Shown: positions 46,223-53,854 of the stretch, one piece after another
Numbering within the stretch: position 1 is the first letter of the stretch
Layout of the letters: every line of letters starts with the position of its first letter
DNA from: Pseudoalteromonas holothuriae
GTDB lineage: Bacteria > Pseudomonadota > Gammaproteobacteria > Enterobacterales > Alteromonadaceae
Direction: 5' to 3'
Assembly: GCF_945859825.1 (NCBI RefSeq)
Contig: NZ_CAMAPC010000006.1
Span: forward strand, 111,246 to 175,245
DNA length: 64,000 nt
Position numbers and translations under genes: made by a program
The notes under the pieces: generated by a model
Database searches by the model: none
What the model saw: only the letters and a program-made list of their open reading frames with translations
What the model was told of the DNA's origin: nothing

Positions 46223-46639
46223 ATGTCGCTGATGATCACGGTCGAACAGATCAAAAAGCACGAAGGGTACAAACAGTACCCTTATTATTGTACAGGGGGT
46301 AAGCTGACGATAGGGTATGGACGAAACCTAGATGATAACGGTATTGATGAGGAAGAAGCAGAGCAGCTTTTGGCCCATGATGTGCAAGAAGCCAAGGCTG
46401 GCATTAAACGTCGTATTAATGTGAGCAAGTGCAATGATGCACGATTAGCGGTGCTAATTAATATGGCATTTAACTTAGGCTTAAGTGGTTTAATGGGCTT
46501 TAAGAAAATGATTACTCATTTTGAAAAGGGTCATTATGAGCAGGCAGCACTAGAGATGCTAAATAGCCGCTGGGCAAATCAAGTGCCTAATCGTGCGAAT
46601 GAATTAGCAAAGCAAATGTTAACTGGGGAGTGGCAGTGA
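46223..46639 (+). CDS. T4-type lysozyme (GH24 endolysin)
   Basis: This protein has 138 residues. The catalytic triad spacing E-8-x-5-T of phage lysozymes is present as E14, C23 and T29 (HEGYKQYPYYCTGGKLTIGYGRN), where T4 has Glu11, Asp20 and Thr26. Cysteine at the middle position occurs in other active phage lysozymes such as P1 Lyz. There is no signal-anchor segment, so it should depend on the adjacent holin. It cleaves peptidoglycan to release particles. AAGGAG lies before the ATG at 46223. It overlaps the holin start. Confidence 0.9.
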   Translation: MSLMITVEQIKKHEGYKQYPYYCTGGKLTIGYGRNLDDNGIDEEEAEQLLAHDVQEAKAGIKRRINVSKCNDARLAVLINMAFNLGLSGLMGFKKMITHFEKGHYEQAALEMLNSRWANQVPNRANELAKQMLTGEWQ

Positions 46640-47037
46640 TGGGGTTTTTAGCCAAACTATTTGGCACTACCACGCAAGACCCCATTCAAACCGTAGGTAA
46701 TATTTTAGATGAGCTTTTTACCAGCGAAGAAGAAGTACTCAAACAAGACTTACTCAAAGCGCGTTTAGTTGCCAAGTCAGCTCAAGTGCAAGCACAAATA
46801 AATGCATTAAGTGCGTCACACCGCAGTATATTTGTGGCGGGGGCGAGGCCATTTTTGCTGTGGGTATGTGGCTTGGGTTTTTTATTCTCATTCGTGATCA
46901 ACCCTATTTTACAATGGCTATGGCCAGAAGTAGGCGCGCCAGAACTACCATTGGATGTCATGTTAGAGTTGACGTTAGGTATGCTAGGGCTTGCGGGGTT
47001 GAGAACCATTGAAAAAGTGAAGGGGGTTGCTAAGTGA
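46639..47037 (+). CDS. holin, 3TM (GTA-type) family
   Basis: This protein has 132 residues from the ATG at 46639, which overlaps the lysozyme stop codon (TGATG); GGGAG is about nine bases upstream. An N-terminal amphipathic part (LAKLFG...ILDELFTSEEEVLKQDLLKARL) is followed by SHRSIFVAGARPFLLWVCGL, which matches the GTA_holin_3TM pattern, and two clear membrane helices. It would form the inner-membrane lesion that lets the lysozyme out. Confidence 0.8.
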   Translation: MGFLAKLFGTTTQDPIQTVGNILDELFTSEEEVLKQDLLKARLVAKSAQVQAQINALSASHRSIFVAGARPFLLWVCGLGFLFSFVINPILQWLWPEVGAPELPLDVMLELTLGMLGLAGLRTIEKVKGVAK

Positions 47038-47282
47038 GTCAACCAGAGCATTGGCAAATGAAGAAGGAACTCAATTTAGCCCACATCATTACCACAGTGA
47101 CATTACTGGTATCAGGAATACTGTATTTAGGGGATTTAGATAAGCGTATAACCACCAATTCGCAAGCACTGAATCATTTAAAACAGATCCGCAACGAAGA
47201 TCAAAAACGCATCGAAAAGCGTTTAGATTCTATCGATAAAAAACTGGATACTTTACTTGGCAGCAATCTTCGCAGCGAGTAA
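47034..47282 (+). CDS. small membrane-anchored coiled-coil protein of the lysis module
   Basis: These 82 residues comprise one membrane helix at about 18-34 (ITTVTLLVSGILYLGDL) followed by a charged coiled coil to the end. GTG start at 47034 overlaps the holin stop by 4 bp. Topology and place are those of an inner-membrane spanin or a holin accessory protein, but no outer-membrane lipoprotein partner is visible inside or after it. The gap 47283-47401 has no gene. Confidence 0.6.
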   Translation: MSQPEHWQMKKELNLAHIITTVTLLVSGILYLGDLDKRITTNSQALNHLKQIRNEDQKRIEKRLDSIDKKLDTLLGSNLRSE

Positions 47283-47401
47283 ATAGCAGTAATAGCGCCA
47301 CCACTAAACCAACATAAACTACCACTAAACATCAACGAAAACCTCACATTCTGTGCGACAAACAATCGTGCGGCAGCTAGTTATGCACTAAGGAAAAACC
47401 T

Positions 47402-48232
47402 GTGAACAATGCAATTGAGCTATCACGCTTGGCGGTGCCAGATGTGATTGAAAACTTACAATACGAAGCAATTTATAAGCAAATGCATGAGGCATTGCTT
47501 GAAGCAATACCTGAGTACACCTCATTGGCATCAGACCCCGCCACTAAGCTACTTGAAATAGCAGCGACCAGAGAGCTACTACTGCGTCAACGTATTAATG
47601 ATGCGGCGCGTTCAGTTATGGTGGCTTATGCACAAGGCAAAGATTTAGACCATTTAGGTGTGCTATTTGGTGTTGAACGCTCGGTAAATGAAAGCGACGA
47701 GAGGTATCGCCTACGTATCCCTTTATCACTTGAGAGCCACAGCATGGCAGGCACGATGGGTGCTTACGAATATCAGACCATGGCTGCAACCAGTGATGTA
47801 AGAGATGTATATGTGTATTCGAGCAAACCAGGCTTTGTTGATGTAAAAGTTCTGCCTGAGCAAGGCGCTGAGCCACAACAAGTGGCTGAAAAGGTGAATG
47901 AATATCTAAATGACGAAGATATTAGGCCCTTGACTGACTATGTTCAGGTACATCTGGTTGAGCCGAAAAAATACGATATTAATGCGCAGGTTTATTTGAG
48001 TGAGTTGGCAAACAAAGACCAAGTAGCAGCAAACATTAACGCTAAATTAGCCACGTTTATTCGAGATCATTACCGACTAGGTCAAGAAGTTCCTCACTCA
48101 GGTATTATCGACACTTTACATCAGTTTGGAGTACGTAAAGTTAAATTAACAGCACCGCAAGACGATATAATGTGTCGTTTTGATGAAGCTGCTATTGCTG
48201 ATGATATAAACATTGATTATTTGCAGGGGTAG
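47402..48232 (+). CDS. P2 gpJ-type baseplate assembly protein
   Basis: This 276-residue protein is close in length to P2 gpJ (302). The family opening (LSRLAVPDVIENLQYEAIYKQM), the block SDPATKLLEIAATRELLLRQRINDAARSVMVAYAQGKDLDHLG and the C-terminal domain (IDTLHQFGVRKVKLTAP) are all present. In P2-like contractile tails gpJ forms the wedge linking baseplate to fibres, together with gpI. GTG start with AAGGA before it. Partner genes V, W, sheath FI and tube FII, which normally accompany J, are not found. The gene looks intact. Confidence 0.88.
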   Translation: MNNAIELSRLAVPDVIENLQYEAIYKQMHEALLEAIPEYTSLASDPATKLLEIAATRELLLRQRINDAARSVMVAYAQGKDLDHLGVLFGVERSVNESDERYRLRIPLSLESHSMAGTMGAYEYQTMAATSDVRDVYVYSSKPGFVDVKVLPEQGAEPQQVAEKVNEYLNDEDIRPLTDYVQVHLVEPKKYDINAQVYLSELANKDQVAANINAKLATFIRDHYRLGQEVPHSGIIDTLHQFGVRKVKLTAPQDDIMCRFDEAAIADDINIDYLQG

Positions 48233-48235
48233 CTT

Positions 48236-49141
48236 ATGTCCAAGACTTACAAAGACACTGATTTTACCTCGTTATTGCCACCTAACGGCAGTCAGTTTGA
48301 GCAAGCCTATGAACGCGCTACGCACTTTAGCCCTGTAAAGCAAATACCTGACTATGTCGCAAAGCACTGGCACCCAAATACCTGTCCAGAAGATTTATTG
48401 CCATGGCTTGCATGGAGCCTATCAGTTGATGAGTGGGACGAGCAGTGGCCAAGTGAGACTAAGCGCGCGCTTATTCAAAACTCCGTCTCAATCCACAAGC
48501 ACAAAGGCACGGTGGGAGCAGTTAAACGGGCACTGTCATCATTGGGCGTGGTGATGGAGTTTTTTGAATGGTTTGAAGAGGTAGATGACGCTGTTCTGGT
48601 GCCAATTCATAAAAAAGACCCAAACACCTTCACTTTTATAGCGTGGGCGAATGACGTAGCTTATACCAGCCAAGAGGTGGTGCTAAATCTAGAATTGTAC
48701 GACGCCATACACAGGGTAACCAATCAGACTAAACCGCAACGGGCGCATTTTGACTTTTTAGTGGGCGCAAGAATGGACGCCGGACTGACGGTTGGTGCTA
48801 CCAGCAGCGCATTACAAGTGGGTCGAATGACCTATGACACGGTGCCAGTTAAAGCCGCACCCAGTGAAATAACCGCAGGGTTAACGGTTGCCAGTCAAAA
48901 GCGTTATGGCTTAAACCGCCAGCATGGCGTTACCCGCCCGGTACAAGGGCGACTGACAGCGCAGCTTGGTACTGGCTTGCACTTTAATAACCAGCGCCAC
49001 ACTGTTGGGCGCTTTTACATGCAAAACAGTCAAAAATTACCTGCTGGTTGCTACTACTTACAATCGGGTATTGCAGCGGGTTGTCATATTAGTAACAAGC
49101 GTTATAGCGTCGGACGCTTTTATTTACACCCAAACGAGTAG
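48236..49141 (+). CDS. P2 gpI-type tail protein with repeat-containing C-terminal extension
   Basis: At 301 residues it is much longer than P2 gpI (about 176). Residues 1-180 match the gpI/tail protein I family (LLPPNGSQFEQAYERA, WHPNTCPEDLLPWLAWSLSVDEWD, HKGTVGAVKRALSSLG). The last 120 residues form short degenerate repeats around AGLTVGA, GRMTYDTVP, NQRHTVGRFYM and NKRYSVGRFYLHP, which look like a small beta-rich module added for fibre binding. The start is 3 bp after the gpJ stop. In P2, I attaches tail fibres to the baseplate. Confidence 0.85.
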   Translation: MSKTYKDTDFTSLLPPNGSQFEQAYERATHFSPVKQIPDYVAKHWHPNTCPEDLLPWLAWSLSVDEWDEQWPSETKRALIQNSVSIHKHKGTVGAVKRALSSLGVVMEFFEWFEEVDDAVLVPIHKKDPNTFTFIAWANDVAYTSQEVVLNLELYDAIHRVTNQTKPQRAHFDFLVGARMDAGLTVGATSSALQVGRMTYDTVPVKAAPSEITAGLTVASQKRYGLNRQHGVTRPVQGRLTAQLGTGLHFNNQRHTVGRFYMQNSQKLPAGCYYLQSGIAAGCHISNKRYSVGRFYLHPNE

Positions 49142-49272
49142 TTACGCAGCGGCAACAGATATTGCTGGTTAATGCATACACACAGCCTTAAGGCACTCAA
49201 ACAAAGGTGTAACTTGCTACTAAGCATGCCGTGTAACTGCTTTTATTTTTTTATAAAAAAGGAGTAAGTGCA

Positions 49273-49797
49273 GTGAGCACAATCTTACGGCCAACCATTA
49301 CCACCGCTGGATTAGAGGCGGTATTTAATTCAGATAAAAATGGCTTTCAAGCCAAAATTAGCAAAATTGGTTTAGGGACGGGTAATTACACGCCTGATCA
49401 AAGCCGCAGTGCGCTACAAGCTGAAGTACATCGAATTTTTGTCGCCAGTGGTGAAGACAAAGGCAACGCACAAATTCATATGAGTGTGATTGACGACACT
49501 AATCACAACTTTTGGGTTAACGAAGTGGGCTTTTACCTAGAAGACGGCACTTTATTTGCTGTTTATTCAGACCCTGATAAACCCATCGCTTATAAATCTG
49601 CTGAAGTTGACTTGCTGTTGGCATTTGACTTGGTGCTAACAGGCGTACCCGCTGACTCAATCACCGTGATTGACCAAGGCGTTAACCTCAACATTTTAAT
49701 CGCCCCCGAGCTTGCCAAATTAGGTGCAGCACAAATCGGTAACATGGCCCGCCACCTCAAGCAAAAGTTTGCGTTGATGGATGCGGGTGTATTGTAG
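49273..49797 (+). CDS. tail fibre N-terminal domain protein (gpH-type)
   Basis: The 174-residue protein corresponds to the N-terminal baseplate-attachment domain of P2 gpH-like fibres (LRPTITTAGLEAVFNSDKNGFQAKISKIGLGTGNYTP; VNEVGFYLEDGTLFAVYSD; LLLAFDLVLTG), but it stops before any shaft or receptor-binding tip. It could be a short adaptor to which the fibre at 50367 attaches. GTG start 49273 has AAGGAG about ten bases upstream. Confidence 0.75.
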   Translation: MSTILRPTITTAGLEAVFNSDKNGFQAKISKIGLGTGNYTPDQSRSALQAEVHRIFVASGEDKGNAQIHMSVIDDTNHNFWVNEVGFYLEDGTLFAVYSDPDKPIAYKSAEVDLLLAFDLVLTGVPADSITVIDQGVNLNILIAPELAKLGAAQIGNMARHLKQKFALMDAGVL

Positions 49798-49838
49798 AAC
49801 AAATATTTATATCAAATAGTTAGAGAATAGGAAAAATC

Positions 49839-50096
49839 ATGTCATATAAAAACAGCACAACCTTGGCACGCCAAGCCAGTGAGGCACTCCATCAAGCTAA
49901 AACTGCCACCGAGCAAGCCCAATGTGATGACGCTCGCAGTTATGCCTATCAGCGAGAAGCAGATGGCTTAGCGTTTAAGTACCTAGCTTTAGTTGCAGAG
50001 TATGGCGAGCAGCACGAACACACTTTGCAAGTGAAGGCAAAGTGGTTGACTGCGCGCAAAACCATTCAAGCGAGATATCCTAAACCTAACTATTGA
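49839..50096 (+). CDS. small helical protein in the fibre module
   Basis: The 85-residue, predicted all-helical protein (SEALHQAKTATEQAQCDDARSYAYQREADGLAFKYLALVAEY) has no family I recognise. It lies between the fibre adaptor and the fibre gene, a place often taken by fibre assembly chaperones. GGAAAA precedes the ATG. Confidence 0.5.
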   Translation: MSYKNSTTLARQASEALHQAKTATEQAQCDDARSYAYQREADGLAFKYLALVAEYGEQHEHTLQVKAKWLTARKTIQARYPKPNY

Positions 50097-50213
50097 TATA
50101 ACCGCGCAAAACACACTTCATATAGCCCACATCTTTGCAATGCCACTCGTTTAAGGCAATGAGATTCTTAAATAAGTTCATAATGACGACATAGACTCTG
50201 CTATGAGACTAAT

Positions 50214-50275
50214 TAGTAATATGGCAATGCTCGAATATACATCTTAGCAATACGGCAGTGCCGAACTATACGTCT
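50214..50275 (+). repeat. two tandem 31-bp imperfect repeats before the fibre gene
   Basis: Units 50214-50244 and 50245-50275 share TAG-AATA-GGCA-TGC and end TATAC(A/G)TCT; most differences are transitions. A perfect 7-bp hairpin TCCTGAC-GAAG-GTCAGGA follows at 50283-50300. The 270-bp gap 50097-50366 has no gene. Confidence 0.5.
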
Positions 50276-50366
50276 GTTGTCTTCCTGACGAAGGTCAGGA
50301 TCTCTTAAACGGTTTGCATTACATATTTTTGTGGGTTTTTTGTATTTAAATATAAAAGGAACCAAC

Positions 50367-51137
50367 ATGGCTTTAGAACAAGATATTGCTACTTTAGTGG
50401 GTAAGGCTGAAGACCTAACCACAATGGTAGATAATAAAATTCAAAATATTGATGCCAAAGTAGCGCAATCCAAAGTAAAAGTGGACGGTTACATTGACCA
50501 AGTAAATAACTACATTAATTCAGCTCGAGACAAGCAATCTCATTTTCGAGTAACTAAAAACCAAGCGCTTATCCCAAACGATGAGGAAACGTTTCCAAAG
50601 TTTTGGCAAGCAGGCTTTTTGAAAAGTGCCAAAGTAGTTGAAACTGTTATAACCGGCACTGAAACAGAACAGCGCTCAGCACTAGCGCGTGAATTTTTAC
50701 AAGCGATTAATTCAGATAGAAAGTACTTTGCAGGAAACTTTAAAATTTGGGAACTAGAATACTACCCAAACCGACGAGGCGAGCATTCAAACCAATATGC
50801 CTACCTTATGTATCAGTATTTTCGAGTACCTACATATATGACCATTGCTGCGGTCGTTAAACATATTAAAGGCGTTGTACCTGATAACTGGTGGTGTCAT
50901 GGCTTAGCCGCTGGGGAGCCTGCAAAGCTGTGTGGTCACACGTATGGTGTGGGCGCTACTCGCAATGTGTATTCTCATTGTCACCCTTATGTGCGCGGCG
51001 AAGGTAAACCCGAAACTGAAACCGGCATTATTCAAGTGGCACTCCCAGCGGTAGTCACAGGTGATGTAGATTTATCTAAAAAACAATGGGGCCAGTTCCC
51101 ATATCTTGGCGACGCCGACCAAAATGCATATGACTAA
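50367..51137 (+). CDS. tail fibre / receptor-binding protein candidate
   Basis: This protein has 256 residues from the ATG at 50367 (AAAGGA upstream); an in-frame ATG at 50331 is less likely. The N-terminus (about 1-65) is a trimeric coiled-coil-like segment (ATLVGKAEDLTTMVDNKIQNIDAKVAQSKVKV). The remainder is rich in aromatic residues and histidines (NWWCHGLAAGEPAKLCGHTYG, SHCHPYVRGEG), like phage fibre tips that bind metal along the axis. No named family is recognised. Confidence 0.65.
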   Translation: MALEQDIATLVGKAEDLTTMVDNKIQNIDAKVAQSKVKVDGYIDQVNNYINSARDKQSHFRVTKNQALIPNDEETFPKFWQAGFLKSAKVVETVITGTETEQRSALAREFLQAINSDRKYFAGNFKIWELEYYPNRRGEHSNQYAYLMYQYFRVPTYMTIAAVVKHIKGVVPDNWWCHGLAAGEPAKLCGHTYGVGATRNVYSHCHPYVRGEGKPETETGIIQVALPAVVTGDVDLSKKQWGQFPYLGDADQNAYD

Positions 51138-51149
51138 GGAGAAAGTAAC

Positions 51150-51611
51150 ATGGCTAAATTAATGGTAAACAATCAACAAGTAGAGCAATTTTATAACCCA
51201 AATACACCTGAACATGTGACTGCGCAACTAGTGCATGAGCAATTTGGTGAATCAGCCACTTTTGAGGTGCAGCTATCAGACACTGAGCAAGTTGCACAGA
51301 ATCGCATCGCGTCACGTAGTAATATCAACCAAAAAGTGGCCGACAGTGACTCATTACTGGGCACTACCTCAGACACCACTCATATTTTACTCAACGAGCT
51401 AAGTGGTTTTATCAACAAACTAAGCCAAGCACAAAGTTTGGCCGAAATGCGCGCTTCAACTGCGTCACTAAAAGCGGCTATTGGCGGCATTGAGCAGCAA
51501 GTAACTGATGGCACGCTAGAGTTTCCGTACCAAGTAAAAGGGCAAGCCCCCGTGCTGGATGAAATCTATCAGCGCGCCACAGGTGTGAGCCAAGTACTTA
51601 AACAAGCTTAA
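51150..51611 (+). CDS. fibre-module protein, probable fibre-associated or chaperone
   Basis: The 153-residue protein follows the fibre gene after 12 bp. It has a small beta-like N-terminus (MAKLMVNNQQVEQF...FEVQLSD) and a helical remainder (HILLNELSGFINKLSQAQSLAEMRASTASLKAAIGG). I do not recognise a family. A strong terminator follows, so it is the last gene of the lysis-J-I-fibre transcription unit. Confidence 0.5.
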   Translation: MAKLMVNNQQVEQFYNPNTPEHVTAQLVHEQFGESATFEVQLSDTEQVAQNRIASRSNINQKVADSDSLLGTTSDTTHILLNELSGFINKLSQAQSLAEMRASTASLKAAIGGIEQQVTDGTLEFPYQVKGQAPVLDEIYQRATGVSQVLKQA

Positions 51612-51620
51612 GTACATAAT

Positions 51621-51656
51621 AAAACGGTAAGGTATGTACCTTGCCGTTTTATTGCC
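51621..51656. terminator. strong terminator closing the J/I/fibre unit
   Basis: AAAACGGTAAGGTA (51621-51634) and TACCTTGCCGTTTT (51637-51650) are exact complements around a two-base centre, with T's at the right base. It separates the P2-type module from the following genes. Confidence 0.88.
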
Positions 51657-51721
51657 TTACATATCGTTATTCAATTTTTTAATTTAACCGACCATACAGC
51701 CTTGCCAAATTTGAGTGTTTT

Positions 51722-51961
51722 ATGAGCTTAACTAACTTTGGTGCCATTGATTTTAAACAACTTCCTACGCCACAACTGATCGAGCCATTGAGTTTTGAGC
51801 GAATAACAAGCGCGATACTTGACGATTTAAACACTCTAACGCTCTTGTTTCAAAGCGCCGAGCTAACCATAAACGCCAAACCTATCGACTCAATTTTGAC
51901 AGAAATGGTTCAGCGCAGCCAAGCGGTAACTACTTTGCTAAAAAAATACCAGCGAGTGTGA
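51722..51961 (+). CDS. short protein resembling only the N-terminus of gpJ
   Basis: The 79-residue protein begins IDFKQLPTPQLIEPLSFERI, the hallmark start of P2 gpJ proteins (IDxxQLPxPxxxExLxFE), and then departs and stops at about the length of the gpJ N-terminal segment. It is not a simple truncation, because residues 45-79 form an amphipathic helix with a clean stop. It sits alone between two terminators (51621-51656 and 52091-52116). It could be a pseudogene remnant of a second gpJ or a small adaptor. Confidence 0.6.
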   Translation: MSLTNFGAIDFKQLPTPQLIEPLSFERITSAILDDLNTLTLLFQSAELTINAKPIDSILTEMVQRSQAVTTLLKKYQRV

Positions 51962-52040
51962 TCACGCATGCTTGTTTTTAAACATCACACCACTTAAACG
52001 CGGGGTAAATTCCATCACCTGCGCGTTTAGTGTGTATGTC

Positions 52041-52073
52041 ACCCAGAATTTACCCAGAATTTACCCAGAATTT
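52041..52073 (+). repeat. three tandem 11-bp repeats
   Basis: ACCCAGAATTT is repeated three times without interruption, just before a terminator-like hairpin. The interval 51962-52242 contains no gene. The repeat could be a protein-binding array or the product of slippage. Confidence 0.6.
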
Positions 52074-52090
52074 AATCGTATAAATCTCAA

Positions 52091-52116
52091 AGCGGTCAAA
52101 GTTGACCGTTTTTTGT
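52091..52116 (+). terminator. terminator-like hairpin after the short gpJ-like gene
   Basis: CGGTCAA (52093-52099) and TTGACCG (52102-52108) are followed by a T-run. The lambda-like tail genes start 130 bp downstream, so they must have their own promoter in 52117-52242. Confidence 0.7.
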
Positions 52117-52242
52117 ACCTATTTATTGTTAGACTTTCTACATCATTAGAGAAGTAAGCACACAGGCTTAATTGCTTCTCACACTGGTTTTTAACACTCC
52201 ATCAAAGCGCGTGGCGCTTGCAACTATTTTTCAGGAATCACT

Positions 52243-53163
52243 ATGTCTCAATCAACCTCACATAAGTTCTACTTAGTAGAAGAAACAGAATATGGCGTTA
52301 CGCCTGCTTCAGCACAGTTTATTGAAGTGCCAATTACAGGCACAACTTTGGGCCTAACTAAAAACACCAGCCAATCAAATACCATTCGTAGCGACCGTCA
52401 AATTTCAGACTTTAGAGATGGCACGCAGCAAGTAGGTGGCGATATTAAGGCTGAGCTACAATGGCAGGCTATTGATATGTTGCTCGCTGCCTCAGTGTGT
52501 GGCCAGTGGGAAGCTGACACTCTTAAAAGTGGCACCAAGCGCCGCAGCTTTAGTATTTTACGCCACTTTACTACGTTATCAGCCGCCGATAAGCCTTATC
52601 AGTTATACCGCGGTATTGAGCTTAACAATATTAATATTCAACTGGGTACTGAAGGCGTAACTACGGCAACATTTAGCGCCGTTGGTAAATCGGTTGAAGC
52701 ATTAAGTGAGTTGCCAGCAGGTGCTACATTGCAAGCAACTGCAGCAATTCCAGCAGTAGACACGTTTAATGGTCAAGTAACTGAAGGCGGCGAAAACCTA
52801 GCCATTGCCACAGAGCTTGGCTTTACCCTAGAGAATGGCATTGAGCCACGCTTTGTGATTGGCTCAAGCGAAACCATTCGCCCATCAATTGGCTTATCTA
52901 ACCTAACTGGCACCCTGGGCGTGTACTTTGAAAACCATGCGTTGCTTGAAAAGTTCTTTAATGGTGAGCAGTCAAATATCAGCTTCTCAATGACCGACCC
53001 ACAAGGTAATCAGTACTTAGTTAAAGTACCAAATTTGAAATACACAGGGGGTCAACCAGATGTTGAAGGCACCGGTGCAATTATTGTGTCACTGCCGTTT
53101 CAAGGCCTGTTATCACAAACCGATGGCACTAACTTAATTATTGAAAGGAAAGCAGTAGCATGA
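52243..53163 (+). CDS. noncontractile tail tube protein
   Basis: The 306-residue protein has the siphophage tail-tube pattern: LVEETEYGVTPA..., then TTLGLTKNTSQSNTIRSDRQISDFRDGTQQVGGDIKAEL, a mid-protein TTATFSAVGKS strand, and a C-terminal repeat-like domain (GFTLENGIEPRFVIGSSETIRPSIGLSNLTGTLGVYFE). Subunits stack as hexameric rings around the tape measure. AGGAATC precedes the ATG. It overlaps the chaperone gene by 4 bp. No sheath gene is nearby, so the tail is of the flexible type. Confidence 0.85.
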   Translation: MSQSTSHKFYLVEETEYGVTPASAQFIEVPITGTTLGLTKNTSQSNTIRSDRQISDFRDGTQQVGGDIKAELQWQAIDMLLAASVCGQWEADTLKSGTKRRSFSILRHFTTLSAADKPYQLYRGIELNNINIQLGTEGVTTATFSAVGKSVEALSELPAGATLQATAAIPAVDTFNGQVTEGGENLAIATELGFTLENGIEPRFVIGSSETIRPSIGLSNLTGTLGVYFENHALLEKFFNGEQSNISFSMTDPQGNQYLVKVPNLKYTGGQPDVEGTGAIIVSLPFQGLLSQTDGTNLIIERKAVA

Positions 53164-53573
53164 GCATGATGGAAGATTTCTTTACTCGCGAAAAAGCCAA
53201 CGAAGGCATTAAAATCCCTTTAACATTACCTGATGGTTCAGAGTCTGAACATTACATTGTGGTACGCGGTATTGACTCTGATGCCTTTAGAGACGCCGAA
53301 ACACAAGCTAAACGCAATGCTATGTCGTTTGCAGCCATTGAAGATGAAGCCATGCGCAGTGAGGCTTTTGCCGATGAGCGTTTGGGCTTAATTGCAGCGT
53401 TAGTGGCCGATTGGTCTTTTGATGCGCCATGCGAATTAGACGCGGTAAAAGCATTTTTACACCAAGCGCCACAAATTTGTGAGCAAATTGATAAGGTGGC
53501 GGCAAAGCGCGCACTTTTTTTCGCCAAAGGGTTGAGCAATTTGCCGACTACGCCAAAAGCGAGTTCCAACTAA
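53160..53573 (+). CDS. tail assembly chaperone, short form (G-like)
   Basis: The 137-residue zero-frame product lies between tube and tape measure, where G-type chaperones sit in lambda-like phages. An N-terminal beta region (LPDGSESEHYIVVRGIDSDAF) is followed by helices. Like lambda gpG it has an alternative longer product made by frameshifting (see 53160-53854). Confidence 0.8.
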   Translation: MSMMEDFFTREKANEGIKIPLTLPDGSESEHYIVVRGIDSDAFRDAETQAKRNAMSFAAIEDEAMRSEAFADERLGLIAALVADWSFDAPCELDAVKAFLHQAPQICEQIDKVAAKRALFFAKGLSNLPTTPKASSN

Positions 53574-53854
53574 ATACTGTACCCAAAGGCGCACGCTTAA
53601 CCCGTAAACAAGCGCTCATACAGGTTTTCAAAACCACGGGCCATAAGCCAAGCGAGCTGGCAGAGCAAGTTGCTCTGCCAGACGAACTTGCTTATTTATG
53701 GCACTGGTATTTAGAGCTCAAAAGCGACAAACCACTCAATTTTACCGAAATCCACCACTGGTCGTCCTTAACGCGCAAACACCTCCGCTCCTGGGAGGTC
53801 GATCTTTTGCGCTCAATAGACCGAATTTATTGGAGTGTTATGCATGGCAACTAA
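53160..53854 (+). CDS. tail assembly chaperone, long form made by -1 frameshift (GT-like)
   Basis: A classical slippery heptamer T TTT TTC at 53516-53522 lies in the correct phase (codons CTT TTT TTC start at 53514). After a -1 slip the reading frame stays open for 110 codons to TAA 53852-53854, giving a 231-residue protein. The added part (starting RQRVEQFADYAKSEF, ending RSIDRIYWSVMHGN) is rich in Trp and Tyr, unlike random frame translation. The extension lies over a stretch with no other gene, and its end overlaps the tape-measure start. This is the conserved G/GT strategy of noncontractile tails. Confidence 0.8.

Noticed and set aside
46223..46639. Lysozyme inactive because Cys replaces the middle catalytic Asp
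   Set aside because: Cys at this position is found in active phage lysozymes; E14 and T29 are in place.
50214..51611. Diversity-generating retroelement acting on the fibre gene
   Set aside because: No reverse transcriptase gene or template/variable repeat pair was seen; the 31-bp repeats are non-coding and differ by all kinds of transitions.
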